From positions 69,253,345-69,317,344 of the forward strand of contig OX328096.1 in the NCBI GenBank assembly GCA_946811185.2: DNA of 64,000 nucleotides, in the 5' to 3' direction. The DNA is from Hippopus hippopus. Its lineage: Eukaryota > Mollusca > Bivalvia > Cardiida > Cardiidae. The notes under the pieces are model-generated. The model had not been told where the DNA came from. It ran no database searches and saw nothing but the letters and a program-made list of their open reading frames with translations. Of this stretch, positions 42,857 through 55,555 are shown piece by piece (position 1 is the stretch's first letter; every line of letters begins with the position of its first letter). The position numbers and the translations under genes were made by a program.

Positions 42857-43215
42857 ATGCATCTCCGTAATGCACTATACTAAACAAGTCATCACATAGT
42901 CATGGATTCATTAAATCCATTCTGTCCAACAACAGGTTGAATCCTATGATAGAATGGTCCTAGGACATACAGAAATTGAGCAATAGCAAAATAAATATTG
43001 ACTCATATCAGCCGGCGCGGACCGCACAGGTTGACATTGGTCGATACTTTTTTGCAAATACATTTAGCCTCCTTTTCACAGAACATGGCTCAAAATCAAA
43101 TTGTGTTTTTAAAAATCAATTGCTCATAACGAGCAAAAACCCATGTAGGAACAGTTCTTTTAAAATAAAATCTGCTTTAAGAATGAACAGTAGTCTTCGA
43201 GCAACGATGTCTTAA

Positions 43216-43407
43216 CTCGTAGGTTAGCAAACGGGATCCAATGTGCTTCTGCGGACAGTGTAGATTGAGATTAGCTTGCACAAAAACGTACAGTCTGATC
43301 TTAGATCATCAGTGTCCAATACCGCGAAAATGATTTGGAAATCGTAGCACTTTTCGTTTTGATTATCGGTTGGAAATTTTCATGTAATTTATTTACCGGT
43401 GTAAAGG
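43216..43407 (+). mobile_element. MITE-B, diverged
   Basis: GCGGACAGTGTAGATTGAGA; TTAA at 43408-43411. Confidence 0.6.
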
Positions 43408-43484
43408 TTAAACATCAAGACTTGAAGATGCCAGAATTCCAATACGGGAATTTGAATTTTTTGAATCTTTACTACGCGCTGAAA

Positions 43485-43682
43485 TGTTTTATTTTTCCAA
43501 ATTGAAAGCATTGCGGATATCAAATAAGATGCAGCTGAAATGTCGGTAACTGTCTGTGAACGTGTAGAAAACCTTGTGCGAAAAGGAGAAAATACTGGTT
43601 ACCAGCATTTGCTCCTTTTCACACATTTTTTTAAAGGTTCTTTACTCAGGGTCGGTAAAACTCGGGATTGTGTGGTAAATGA
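43485..43682 (+). mobile_element. MITE-A
   Basis: Hairpin 43567-43630; TTAA at 43683-43686. Confidence 0.7.
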
Positions 43683-43757
43683 TTAATATTTTTCGGCCCC
43701 GAAAATTTTGTAAAACAAAATACGACATTTGATCTAAAAGTTGTTAACTTATTTTCG

Positions 43758-44013
43758 TCATGCTCTGTGAAATAGATTTTAATACATCTACAAGAAGTAT
43801 CGACCCATGTCAGCCTACGCAGTCCGCGCAGGCTGACCTAAGTCGAAGCTTTTTGCTACTGGTACATTCTCATTATGTCAAAGGACCACTCTACCTCATG
43901 AATCAGTCGGTTGTTGTACCTTACGAATTTTACGGATTTACGATAATGTTACAGCTTGCTTTGTATCATGCATCACGGAGATGCATTAAACACGCTTTAT
44001 CCAGATCACGGCC
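43758..44013 (+). mobile_element. MITE-C
   Basis: TCATGCTCTGTGAAATAG, GC-rich hairpin 43808-43845. Confidence 0.75.
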
Positions 44014-44299
44014 CACTTTTATTTCAGACGCTATTTTGTGTCTTACAGCAGACTAATACGTTAAGTAAGAAATTGCTCGTAACAAGCATTTCGTTCTGTC
44101 ACATTTTTTCATGTATTTATACCCGAATGCATGAGGGTCCGACGGATCACTGAAATACCGAAATACCACCGAAACAACAAATTAATTATTGTGATCAAAT
44201 TTAGAATACTGAAGATGTGACTGTTGTGTTTCTTTTGATCAAGGTAAGTTAGATTAGTTTTAAAACATCTGCACACGACAAATCGAATGTGGATATCTA

Positions 44300-44558
44300 T
44301 GAGCCATGCTCTGTGAAAAGGCTTACTGCATTTGCAAAAAATATCGACCAGGTCAGCCTGCGCAATCCGCACAGGCTGACCTGGACCGAAACTTTTTGCT
44401 TTTGGTTAATTTTCTACGCGTCAAAGGATCAGTTTACATCTTGATTCAATAGATTGCTATACAAAACGGATTGTATGCATCTATAATACTGTGATAACTT
44501 GATTGGTATGATGCAACGCAGAGATGCATGAAGCTTCCTTTTGCCAGAGCATGACTCA
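44300..44558 (+). mobile_element. MITE-C, full length
   Basis: TGAGCCATGCTCTGTG to CCAGAGCATGACTCA; hairpin GGTCAGCCTGCGCAATCC and its partner at 44351-44385. Confidence 0.85.
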
Positions 44559-44919
44559 GATATAAATCATATAATATGAACTGATAGTTATTTATACGTT
44601 AATTAGCCATGTTTGCTGCTTTAAAATCTCTAATACTCATATGAACGTCTACATCGGATATCTTAAGTCAATAACAGAGAAAATAAGAGTATTTCGGTGT
44701 TTTGTTGGTATATAGGTGATTCGTCGGACCGATATATGACAACAGTCGGATTCGAAAATTAAAAGTCGCATGAATTATAAGCTTTTAAACTGATTGAAAT
44801 TTGTTATTTTTATTGTCTTTTGTAGCAGACCATTTTGCAAAAAAAAAAAAACGAGAGATGGTTCAAAACGAGCAGTTTTTTTTTCCGCGCACACAATGCT
44901 TTATTTGCATACATGTATT

Positions 44920-45138
44920 CACTCTTTCACAATCAACAAAATTTTCGACTCGCCCAAATTCAAAGCTGTTACAAAAGACAAATTTAGGATTGTTAAGCTG
45001 ATGAAACTTTTCTCGAAAAGGGTAGAAAGCATTGTGGAATAAAGGAGAAAATGCTGGTTACCAGCATTTTCTCCTTTTCCCTTGATGTTTTCAAAAGGCT
45101 TTCTTACTCCGAGTCATTAAAGGATAGTTTGGTTAAAG
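44920..45138 (+). mobile_element. MITE-A
   Basis: Hairpin 45026-45090 (AGGAGAAAATGCTGGTTACC). Confidence 0.7.
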
Positions 45139-46802
45139 GTGAAACCTTATTCCATGATTATTATCAATATCCTAAGAAACTTTTTTGTTTTTCAATCATA
45201 TACTGAAAACTTATTTCAAGATGCAAAGACTTTAACAAAATTACTAGGCCTGTGAGCCGAAAATGGACGCTGTTAGTATATGTAGTAATTAGTTAGTAGT
45301 TCTTAGTTAATAACAAAATTCGAGCGAAGGGAAATAACTCCAACTACATCCGTTTTTTACTAGAAAGCTGAGCTGTCCGAATGTTTACTTTCATGTTAAA
45401 GCGAGGCAAAGTCTCCAGACCTTACATAATCGATCTGATACATTTATAAGGAAATCTCGAGGTCCTTGCCACAACATGCTGGGGTGACGACAGAACGTGC
45501 GTGATCGATCATCGTTTGATTAATGGGCCGGCTCGATAAGTTTGTTTAATTTCATTTGCTAATCATAACTGTAGGTCATAAAGAGTCCCTACCTCATCAG
45601 TTTTAATCAAATATTTTCCGATTACTGCGCAACTTGTGGAGCGGCAAAAAAGTAGTTCCTACTCCAGGGGAAAATATTGTCCTGCTTTTAGGCGGAAATT
45701 GGTGATCGCCTATGATGGGAAAAAAGTAGGACAGTCAGTAAACGGAATAATTCTAATTGAAACAATTGGTTGACCAAGTAGACTGGACTTTATAAAGCAA
45801 ACTTATTTTGAATTTAAACTAGTGACAGGATGCGTAATAATATTCACCAATCAGAGAGAGTTAACAATCATGTACATTTCGCGGACACAATTCATAACAA
45901 CGTGCATGACACGCAATCGGACAGGTAAGACATTTTCTACGATTCATTTTTGTGACAAATGTTTTAAATGCGAAAGACTTACTTTTTTTTTTCTTTTAAA
46001 TTTTGTATTTTTTCGGATAAGTTTGCCGGAATGAAGAATCTTTCTATATTTCAGCTACCGTTCCCTATTTTACGGAGACTAAAAAAAAAAAAAAAAAAAA
46101 ACTACCTACAATATATATTTAATTTTTTTAGAATTTGAGGAGAAAATTTCTGTTACACCAAAAAATCGTCTTAATTATATAAAAATTTACCTTGATAACT
46201 CTTCTTTTTTTTTTGTCTGTTTTCGAAACATGATTTTTTTTTTTATAATTTACTGTAAACGATTCTTCAAATTCATCATGCATTCAAAGAGACACGGCCT
46301 TATTTTCAGTACAGATTCACATTTATCTGATTTAAACTCTTTTTCATTCTGAAATCTCAGATAATCAACGCTGATTAAGATTTAATACGTTAACAGAATG
46401 TGGTAATTGGATGATAATGCAGCCTCACACAAACATTCAACTAACACTGCAGTATGCACTCATTTCATAACTAGGTAAAATAATTTGCCATTTTTTAAAG
46501 GCTTTTTGTGAAAAATATGAATGACATCTTGATAAAAGGTTCCTATTTTAAACTTGTTTTACTTTCTGAGAGTTTTGATTTCGTTGATCTAGGATATAAT
46601 GCACGAATTTTGAATATTCAGTACCCAAACTTTTTCGACGGCTGAAAATACATCTGACCGACACTCAAAAAAAGAAAAAAAAAAAAAAAATCTTATAGAC
46701 TTCACTAAGCAAGTATATATCCAAGACCAGGCTGCACCATCTGTGCAAAGTTTCTTTTTCGTTTGTAATTCGAATGCAGTTTTTTTTACTATTTTTACTA
46801 AA
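45139..46802. other. No gene; AT-rich with A/T runs
   Basis: Several A or T homopolymers (46081-46100, 46210, 46670-46690). Nothing coding. Confidence 0.45.
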
Positions 46803-47012
46803 CCCTTAATCTGCTAAATAACTAAAATATTTTTTTTTGTACAGATCGATAGTAAAAACCTTAATATTGCTATTTCAAAAATATATTTTGAGGAATAATA
46901 CCTCCTTCTCGGACAGTGTAGATCCAAGGTCAGACTGCACATTCTGTGCAGTCTGATCTTGAGCTACACTGTCCGCAAAAAGGTCGCTGAGTCGCGCTTA
47001 GCAGCTTAAGAG
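46803..47012 (-). mobile_element. MITE-B
   Basis: CCCTTAATCTGCTAAATAAC to TCGCGCTTAGCAGCTTAAG; hairpin 46912-46975. A fragment precedes it at 46715-46750. Confidence 0.75.
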
Positions 47013-47295
47013 TTATTGTCAAAAGGTGCAGCAGCTGAAACTTCTTCTACCTAGTCAGTTTCTTAGCAGCAAGTATCATAGATAAACCGATACCTCGAAT
47101 CATTTTATAAGTGAATTATGTAATCGACTTTCTTCTATACGTTCAAAGCTTGGTTATATCTATTGATCAATTAAGAAATGAATTTTAAAATTAAAACGTA
47201 ATAAATATTGCTGTTTGCAGCCATGAGCGTGAGAAATTTATTTTGTGCAAAATTACTCTTACGCATCCAATCGTTAATATTTATTCTTTGCTCGG

Positions 47296-47440
47296 TTGTG
47301 GTTGCTCGGTGGGAAAGCACAGTTTCTTGTTATCCAGGGGTTTTGAGTTCAAACCAAAGAGCGGCAAAATTCTTTCCAAAGATTGCTAAAAGTTATTACT
47401 GTCATCGCAAGATTCACTCCTCTCTCCCACTGCTAAACGC
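47296..47440 (+). mobile_element. SINE-1 fragment
   Basis: B-box-like GAGTTCAAACC, then AATTCTTTCCAAAGATTGCT and CATCGCAAGATTCACTCCTC, a diverged SINE-1 head and body. Confidence 0.45.
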
Positions 47441-47501
47441 AGCTATTGAAGCCCTATTGAAATGCATCTTTTGAAGGTTGTGCACAATACTTCCATTTTA
47501 A

Positions 47502-47710
47502 CTATTTACCGCACGGACTGATTTTAGCCTTGTACAAATTGAAACGATTAATAAACGGCTGAAATGATGGGATTTTTCTTTAAACGGGTAGAAAAACATT
47601 GTGGGAAAAGAAGAAAATGCTGGTACCCAGCATTTTCTCCTTTTCTCGCAATGTTTTTAAAAGCCTTCTTCCTCCGGGCTGTTGAAACACAGGGTAGTTT
47701 GGTACCGGAG
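47502..47710 (+). mobile_element. MITE-A
   Basis: TTAA at 47498-47501; hairpin 47592-47655. Confidence 0.75.
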
Positions 47711-48479
47711 TTATCTCAACTTGAATCTATATAGTTTCCGATATCCCAGAATGTTCTTGCCAAAACAGCCTTCGACTTGCAATATGAAGATTTTGAAAAT
47801 TGGAGGAGAATATTAATCTCGGTTATTTTGCAGCCTGAAGGTTTTTCTTTACATTTTTTTCTGCCTCTCTAGTGTTTACTACGGGACATAAATGCGAATC
47901 AATCTTTAACGCTGTCAGGGAGCAATTCAGATTTTTATAATGTCACCAGACTTAAAAAAAAAAATGATACATCACTGAATTAGTTAAGTAAGCCGATAAA
48001 CGGAAAAAAAAAAAGAAAGACAAAAGTAAGTAAGTAAAGAAAAATCCCACATTTTCCTAGATGGGCGACATAGCCTCTTTAACTATTTTTAGATTTTACG
48101 CCAAAGGTTCGCTAAGACTTGTGGGAATGTCATATGATCAATAACACGCTTCCATTACGAGGATTCGTATTCAAGTCAGTATGGTGACGTCATATCCGAT
48201 GGAATAGAATCAGAGTTACCGACTGCAAAACGACCATTCCGTTGTTTAAACACCCGAAATTACTCATTTTTATTGAATGTAGCTATACAATTAATACGAT
48301 TGCCAAGACAAATATATTTTGGTATTTTTTAAGATTTTTTTTTCTTTTTACGGCTAAAAGGTCCCTTTAACTATAATGTTAAATAAACATTTTCAGGAAA
48401 CACCGACGAGAGAGAGAGAGAGAGAGGGGGGGGGGGAAAGAGTAAGTAAAGATATGATATTTATTTTTTTGCGATCTAA

Positions 48480-48630
48480 GGGTTCTTTTACAGTTTAAAC
48501 CTATTTTCTTCGGAATTATATCACCATATCGGACTGTGTAGAACCAAGATCAGACGTTTGGTGCTGTCGGATCTTGACCTATATTATTTGGAAAAGCTTA
48601 TTTGTCACGTATAAGAGTCCAACGGTAAAG
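48480..48630 (-). mobile_element. MITE-B remnant
   Basis: CGGACTGTGTAGAACCAAGA and GGTGCTGTCGGATCTTGACC. Another remnant is at 49395-49478. Confidence 0.4.
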
Positions 48631-48802
48631 TTGAATGCCTGTCATATTTATAATTTATTGTTGAAAAAAGGATGAACCCTACGTTTCTTCAAGTAATTCT
48701 ATGAACAATTTGTATTTTGAACAAAATTTTCTAAATTAATGTTCGAATTTGAGGCAGTGCAATATAGGTTTCGTTTATAAGCGTGTTCGTATTATCGATA
48801 AA

Positions 48803-48832
48803 AAGAAGAAGAAGAAGAAGAAGAAGAAGAAG
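48803..48832. repeat. (GAA)n microsatellite
   Basis: Ten GAA units. A shorter one is at 50770-50792, and (AG)n plus poly-G at 48409-48437. Confidence 0.9.
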
Positions 48833-49785
48833 ACTGGAGGGGAAAAACCCTTCAGTGTAGATCATTTATTTCATTTTCTTTTTTTATTACAATTGTAAAA
48901 ACAATTTCTTTTTTTTTTTTATCAGAAATAACAGAAGCAACTGTGAGTGGTCGTATAATAATCAAAGCTAATCAAACACTTCCAAAGTTTTTCGTGTATC
49001 ATTCCGCTCACTATATGGACCCATTTTTGCACGAACTTTTTGCAACTTCCGATGCGTTATTCGGTCGTTCAACCGTTCAACTTCCGTTTTAGCAGCGCAC
49101 AAAACACGGTAACTTTGTATTCACGGCAAGCACAGTCAATACCGAAACAAAAGAGAAAGAAATGAACCAACGCGGCAGTTCCAACTTAATTAGATAGAAC
49201 GACGTTGATGTATCGACTCCGATCAATTTGTCTTGCTAGTTATATGTATATAAGTAGTACTGTTTCAACCCTTCAACTGCTTTAAATAAATTAAAGGAAA
49301 TATTTCATCCAATTTCAATAACTGAAAAACTGCGATTTTTAAGTCCTTTTCGCCGGTAAATCTCACCGTCTCACCGTATTAAATTTAATAACGTTGTAAC
49401 ATAATAACGCTATGTGCAGTCTGAATTTGATGTACGTTGTCAGCAAACGCTTTTTTAGTCCCACTTGGCAGCTTAAAGATCAACGCATCGCTGAAGTAAA
49501 GAAGTAACGTAATCTGCGAAGAAATAAGGCCAATTTTACAATAATAGAGCCCTAACAGAGCAGTTATGTCAATCAAGATGACGTCAGATGTTTTCACGTA
49601 AATCGCAACGTTTTGGACATATCGCAAGCTGGTAAACAACCTCGAACTATGCAGGCTAGTTACATTCGTAACACATAGCTTTCTCAACTCATTTCTGAAG
49701 AAAAATGAAGGAAAATAAGTTTGAAACAAAAAGCAAGGAAAAAAAAAAGTTGATTTACAAATACAGGTGAACAGATTATGATGAT

Positions 49786-50095
49786 AGGATTGATTGATTG
49801 TATAGTGTTTAACGCCGTTTTCAACATTAATTTAGTTATATCGCGGCGGCTACTGCACCTAACCATGCGTTCCTGGACTTTCTTTTACGAGTACTCAGCA
49901 CAATATTCTGTCCAGGCCACTTGCTGCTTTCCCACATAACGACTGTCGAAACAATGGTCAGCGGTGGGAGAGGAATGAATCCTGTCGCGATGATTATCAT
50001 CAATCCTCGGAAAGAAATTGGCCGAGCCGGAAATCGAACCAACGACCCCCTGTTCTCAAGTCCTGTACGCTATCAGCTGAACTACCGGGGCTTAT
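49786..50095 (-). mobile_element. SINE-1, full length
   Basis: Tail GATTGATTGTATAGTG, body, and head TCAGCTGAACTACCGGGGCT. A 68-codon ORF here is SINE translation. Confidence 0.8.
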
Positions 50096-50269
50096 TACGG
50101 TAGGAGATGTCGGTCTTTGCAAGCTGTTGCTCTTCTGACCAAAATGTTTTCAAAAGTGGTCTGCAGCAATAGGGAATTAAGACGTCTGCAGGAGTATAAT
50201 CTTTGACCGCTGAATAAACATTTTTGCGAGCAAGTAAAAAACCGAAATAGTGAAGGCTGTCAGCTGTGC

Positions 50270-50370
50270 TGTCTAGAATACTTCTGAAAAAATCGGTCAG
50301 GAGAATAGATCTAAGATCGGACTGCACATCCTCTACAGACTGACCTTGATTTACATTGTTCAAAGAGTAT
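50270..50370 (-). mobile_element. MITE-B remnant
   Basis: AGATCTAAGATCGGACTGCA and ACAGACTGACCTTGATTTAC. Confidence 0.45.
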
Positions 50371-50410
50371 ATATAGCAAAGTTTTCTACAGGTTACATCA
50401 TGTTGCTGTC

Positions 50411-50635
50411 TTTTCCACACAACCCCGAGTTTTAACGGCCTTAAAGTAAACAGTATTCAGAAACATTGTGGAAAAAGGAGAAAATGATGGTAACCAGCAT
50501 TTTGTCCTTTTCCCATAATGTTTCCTACTTTTTCAGATGCAAATTTCATCAACTGAGTCCTACCTTTTTTTTTATTTGTTGTCAGCAAATGTTTTCAATT
50601 TGGACGAGTGTAGACTTTTGTTATGTGGTACAGGA
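50411..50635 (-). mobile_element. MITE-A
   Basis: Hairpin 50461-50525; TTAA at 50636-50639. Confidence 0.7.
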
Positions 50636-50932
50636 TTAATGAAATAGAAACTGGATACAGCTTGGCTGCTGTGCACATGTGGCTGCTAGCACAGATTTGA
50701 CTGTTTTTTGAAAGCACAATCGTCTGATTGGTGTATAAAAAGGTTACACATATAGCGAACTGGGTGGTAAAGAAAAGAAGAAGAAGAAGAAGAAAAAAAA
50801 AAAAAAACCCATAAGTATCTGAGAACTTTAATTGTTAAGAAAACAAAGTCATTATAGCAAACAGTCAAGTATAACGTTTTTCCCGTTATATAACAATTCA
50901 ATCACCTCATTACGACATCTATTCTCTGTTAG

Positions 50933-51137
50933 CCCTTAGGCTGCTAAGCACGACTCACTGACCTTTTGCGGACAGTGTAGATCAAGATCAGACTGCACAG
51001 AGCGTGCAGTCTGATCTTGGATCTACACTGTTGAATAAGGAGATAATTATTCCCCAAAACATAACTTTGAAATAGCAATATTTGGGTTTTTACTATCGAA
51101 TTGAAAATTTTATTCTAGTTATTTAGCAGGATAAGGG
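50933..51137 (+). mobile_element. MITE-B, intact
   Basis: TTAG at 50929-50932 and TTAA at 51138-51141. CCCTTAGGCTGCTAAGCA to AGCAGGATAAGGG. Hairpin 50975-51030. Confidence 0.85.
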
Positions 51138-51257
51138 TTAAAGTTGAATAATGTGGTACCATTACTTATTTCTTTCAAGAGTAAACTCGAAAAAGAAATC
51201 GTTTCCTTATTCAATTCTTTGGCTAAAATTACTAGATGTACTTACCCTTACCGTTAA

Positions 51258-51440
51258 CCCTCAACCTCCTAAATTAGTTTTTTGGAACTTTCAAGTCGAT
51301 AGTCAAAAACCCAAATGTTGCTTATTTAAAGTTATTTTCTTATGAAAAAAACAAACTTCTTATCGGACATCCTGTGCAGTCTGATCTTGATCTACCCTGT
51401 CCGCAAAAGGTCTATGGGTCACTCTTATCAGTCTAAGGCT
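51258..51440 (-). mobile_element. MITE-B with one hairpin arm deleted
   Basis: TTAA at 51254-51257; TTATCGGACATCCTGTGCAG joins the flank directly to the second arm. Confidence 0.65.
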
Positions 51441-51876
51441 AAAGTTACCTTTAACTAGAACAGATTTTTAATGTGCCTCCACTATTCTACATTTCCAGAA
51501 ACGTTGTTACAAATGGAGAAAATAAGTGCTAATTGTTGTGTACGGTACGCTTATCACAAGCTTTCTGTCTATCATTCTTTTTCGTTTCACTTTCATCAAG
51601 ATAGAATGTACTCGTTCTGTATACTGTTTAGACAAACAAATGGCACTAGGGGTGCAATATAGATAAAAGGATCACCCCCCTTTCCCCCCCTTCCAAGATA
51701 TTTTGAAAGTTTCAAAATTTCTTCGTTAACAATATCCAATATCTCAATATATCATCAAATCAAATGGAGTGCATTCACAACATCTGAATAGTCCACTTTT
51801 GATCTACACTGTCGGTTACAGGCCCAATAGCGCCCAACCCCTCCCCCCCTCCCCCCACACACACACACACACTGCA

Positions 51877-52165
51877 GGTAGTACGATGACGATACCGCGA
51901 TAGTACGATGATGATAACGCAATAGTACGATGGTGATAACGCAATAGTACGATGGTGATAACGCGATAGTGCGATGATGATAACGCGATAGTACGATGGT
52001 GATAATGCGATAGTACGATGACGATAACGCGATACTACGATAGTACGATGACGATAAAGCGATAGTACGATGATGAAAACACGATATTATATCGCACTAT
52101 CATCATCGTACTATCGCGTTATCGTCATCGTACTATCGCGTTATCACCATCGTACTATCGAGCAT
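51877..52165. repeat. 22-bp minisatellite with an inverted tail
   Basis: About nine direct copies of a 22-bp unit (TAGTACGATGATGATAACGC plus 2 bp) are followed from about 52085 by three inverted copies (CATCGTACTATCGCGTTATC). The region can fold into a long hairpin. Confidence 0.85.
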
Positions 52166-52224
52166 CGCGTTTAAAATCAACAAATTCATAGGCTATGGCC
52201 TTAACGGTATTCCGTAAAATGTTA

Positions 52225-52450
52225 GTATCTGGCAAAAATATTAATTTCAACTTTAGGCGAAAAGTAAACAAAAGATAGAGTGACCTGGTAACTTTTACCT
52301 AGTTTTGAAACTAGTTTCTCTGCCAGCGACTAACTCTTGGGCCGACCGTACAATAACTGATTTGTCATCTTCACAATGATTTCCATACATTTAAATTATA
52401 TGATTTAAATTGAAGTGCATTTTAACACCTGCTTTGTTTATTTTTGGCAG
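52225..52450. mobile_element. Foldback G, copy 2
   Basis: GTAAACAAAAGATAGAGTGA, TAACTCTTGGGCCGACCG and CCTGCTTTGTTTATTTTTGG match G1; the left arm is short. Confidence 0.6.
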
Positions 52451-52659
52451 CTATTGTTACTCTAACTAAACTTTTTTTTTTCTTTTGGCAGAGAGGTGAA
52501 AATGGAAAACATCTGTAAACCAGCCATTTACCAATGATTCTGTCGGTGAACTAAATGTGGGTTTATATACATCGGCAGTTGCTAGGCCTATTTGCCACGG
52601 AGAGTTTTACCTTATTCAGGGACTCCTTGGCTTGCCAGTTACCTTCTAGTATATTCAAC

Positions 52660-52868
52660 AGAACAAAAATTTAGATTTGTCCAAATTAAATGCATATTCA
52701 GACGGTAAATGCGTGGCTCACGTGATAAGATTTCTCTCTGAAAGGGTAGAAAACATTGTAGGCAGGAGAGGAAATCCTGGTTACCAGCATTTTCTCCTTT
52801 TCCTACAATGGTTTCAAAAGCTTTCTTTCTCGGGATCTTTTTTACTCGGGATTATGTGATAAAGGATT
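52660..52868 (+). mobile_element. MITE-A
   Basis: TTAGATTTGTCCAAATTAAA, hairpin 52748-52815. Confidence 0.7.
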
Positions 52869-53009
52869 TTAAGTCATTGGATTTGTAATCAGTTAAACCT
52901 GGTTATATCCCTGCTGGTGAAGCTAATTACATAGGAGCGCATAATCGATGCAAGCTATTGAGCACATGACATTTCTACAAACCTTCGAATTTCGAAAGCG
53001 AAAATGAAA

Positions 53010-53520
53010 AATAATCAAAGTACTGAAAGTACTGACAGACTTGCGAATGTGGAATAAGTAGTCTTGTTCAATATAAACATAGTTGATCCATACAAGGTCG
53101 AAGAAAGATTATATAATCCGGTTATTAAGTCCGATCTGGTTCGACCGGTGACTTTACATTCGACCCGGTGACTTTGCCAAATGCTCAAAGCCACTTACTT
53201 ATTACAGTAGGAAATATTATGAAATAATAATGATGATAATAATAAAAATACTAGCAAACATCTTGTACTTATGATGATTAATAAAAATACAAGCAAACAT
53301 CTTGTACTTATGATGACATCTTTTTCAGTCTATTACCTTGTAAATAGACATCGTTCAAATTGTAGTGGTAGAGATATTTTCGTTCATGTCAACCTAGTCA
53401 TATTTGACAGATTTACGATTTCTAACAGTAAGAATTATTTCCTCTGTTGCAGTACACGTATTAGGCGACTAGGGTTTTTTTGTATACATTTGAATCTGGG
53501 TCACTCTCGGTGGCAGTAGA
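53010..53520 (+). repeat. Paralogous segment, copy 2
   Basis: Collinear with 25590-26760 but shorter; about 500 bp present in copy 1 are absent or replaced by an AATAATAATGATG-rich stretch and a short direct repeat (TACTTATGATGA, twice near 53260-53320). Confidence 0.5.
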
Positions 53521-53979
53521 CCAACGATCATAAGTCTATTGCCATTTTTAAGTCTAAAAATGCCTTAAGAGGCTACGTAGCCTATCAAGGATATGCCACT
53601 GGAAAAGGTTGTTTTTTTTTTTCCTTACATTTGTCGTCCTTCTTTACTGGTAGTTTACTAGATATGGCCTTATTTGATTAAGTGATAAAATATTTTTGCA
53701 TCTGGGTGAGGTTACAGAAACCTGAACTACCCCCTTTTAAATACCCATCCAAATAAAAAAAAAGATTGTTTTCTGATAATTGGGAAGATAATTTCTTTCG
53801 TTGTTTAGTAGGAAGGTTACCAATTGGGAACATGTTGTCCAAGATCTTACAGCGTTCAAGCGAACGTTACTCCCGGTGCAAGCCTGTACTTTTATATATG
53901 TCTGTTATCGACGTGAAAGAATTCCTTTGAATTGTAGACAATGTATAAGATATGAATACGTCATAGTATTAAACCTTAA

Positions 53980-54208
53980 ACTCTTTACCAAACGACAACA
54001 TTTTAGACTTGTCCAAATTGAAAGCATTTTTGCAGACGACATATTTAATGTTGCTAAAAGAATAAATTTCGTCTTTCATAGGGTTGAAAACATTGCGGGA
54101 AAAGAAGAAAATGCTGGTTACCAGCATTTTCTTCTTTTCCCACAATGTTTTCAAAAGCCTTTTCGACGGGGGGGGGGGGGGGGTAAAACTCGGGATTGTT
54201 TAGTAATT
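53980..54208 (+). mobile_element. MITE-A with a poly-G expansion
   Basis: TTAA at 53976-53979; near-perfect hairpin 54086-54152; the usual GGGTCGTT is replaced by 15 G (54169-54183). Confidence 0.8.
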
Positions 54209-54299
54209 TAGGAAAACAAACCAAATCATTGCAGTTGGAACGGTGTTTTGCCATAATATTAAACAACCCCCCAAAGAAAAAACAAAAGGAAAAACGGTC

Positions 54300-55040
54300 A
54301 GTCTAGATCTAGATCAAGATCAGACTACACGCTCAGTGCAGTCTGATCTGGTGCTATGCTATCCACAAAAGACGTTCCGGTCTTGATCTAATTTGTCTAC
54401 AAAAAAACAGCTGAAATTGTTTCAAACGCTCTGGGGATTAACACGAGAATTTTCATGATCTTTCATTATAACCCTAAAGCGCCATGGAAACGATTTAGAT
54501 AAATTAAACAGGTAACTAAATACCAAAATGTAATATTTTCAAGGTCGTTTCGGATGAAAGTATTTTAAAAAGTACCCGACAGTGTCAGTTCCAAGATAAG
54601 ACTGCGGCTTTGTATAATCTGATCCCGATCTCCACTGTCCGCAAAAGCAAGTAAAGATGGAATCGCATCCCAAGAATGTACGCTACAACTGCTAGAAAAT
54701 TACTTAGTAATAATATAAAAATAAAATTACATGTCGAATATTGCGCTTTTGAAGTTCTTTAATAGTAAAAACAAATCTCACCTTTTCGGACAGTGGAGAT
54801 CAAAGTTTAGACTAAACGTTTTGTGTAGTCTGGTCTTGATCGAAAGTGCAAAATTTAATGATAATAATAATAATAACACACAAAATATGCAGTTTCAATG
54901 CGTTTTTTGGGGAAAAGAATCACACAATCTCGGACAGCGTAGATCCAAGATCAGACTGCACGTTTTGTGCAGTCTGATCTTGGATCTACGCCGTCCGCAA
55001 AAGCGGTTTGAGTAGTGCTTTGTATCCTGAGGATTAAAAT
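54300..55040. repeat. Cluster of MITE-B-type hairpins
   Basis: Hairpins at about 54310-54365, 54575-54650, 54783-54850 and 54930-54998 share GGACAGNGNAGATC...GATC. The last is nearly perfect, the others worn in different ways. Confidence 0.6.
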
Positions 55041-55174
55041 TCCATGAAAACGGGATTATAAAACTCTTTACGTATAATACCCCTGCTTGAAAGGATGTTT
55101 ACAATTAATATTAAATCTAATTAAAATATATGTGTAACACCGGAACCATAAACATACACCCGGGAGCATGGGAC

Positions 55175-55390
55175 GCTTTACCAAACGAAAAAATATCAGA
55201 CTTATCCAAATCTAAAGCGTTTACAGACGAAAAATTGAATTTTGAAGATAACTGACTTTCGAAGGGCAGAAAACATTGCTGGAAAAAGGAAAAAAATACT
55301 GGTTCCAACGTTTTCTCCTTTTCCCACAATGTTTTCAAGAGCTTTCTGCCGAGGTTGAGAGTCATTAAAAAACAGGATTGTTTGGCAAGG
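55175..55390 (+). mobile_element. MITE-A
   Basis: CTTTACCAAACGAAAAAATA, hairpin 55270-55335. Confidence 0.7.
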
Positions 55391-55555
55391 CGTTCAAATA
55401 ATTTTGCACGGATCAGAAGATTAAAGATTACCTTGTTTTATCGTATCTGATTTCTTTTGATGATAATCGATGGAATTCTTGTACAAAATGAACGCCACTT
55501 CACTTTTCTCTTGGGTTTTGTGGATCGCATTACCGAGTTGTATACAATTTGAAGG

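Larger units (their letters stand above)
42311..43092 (-). mobile_element. MITE-C interrupted by two foldbacks
   Basis: GTCATGCTCTGGCAAAAGGG (42312) resumes at about 42857 (ATGCATCTCCGTAATGCA) and ends at CAGAACATGGCTCA. The interruption is 42341-42856. Confidence 0.75.
47711..49785. other. No gene; microsatellites and MITE-B remnants
   Basis: Only the (AG)n, (GAA)n and MITE-B remnants noted separately. Confidence 0.45.

Noticed and set aside
51877..52165. CRISPR-like array
   Set aside because: The units are contiguous with no unique spacers; a eukaryotic minisatellite.
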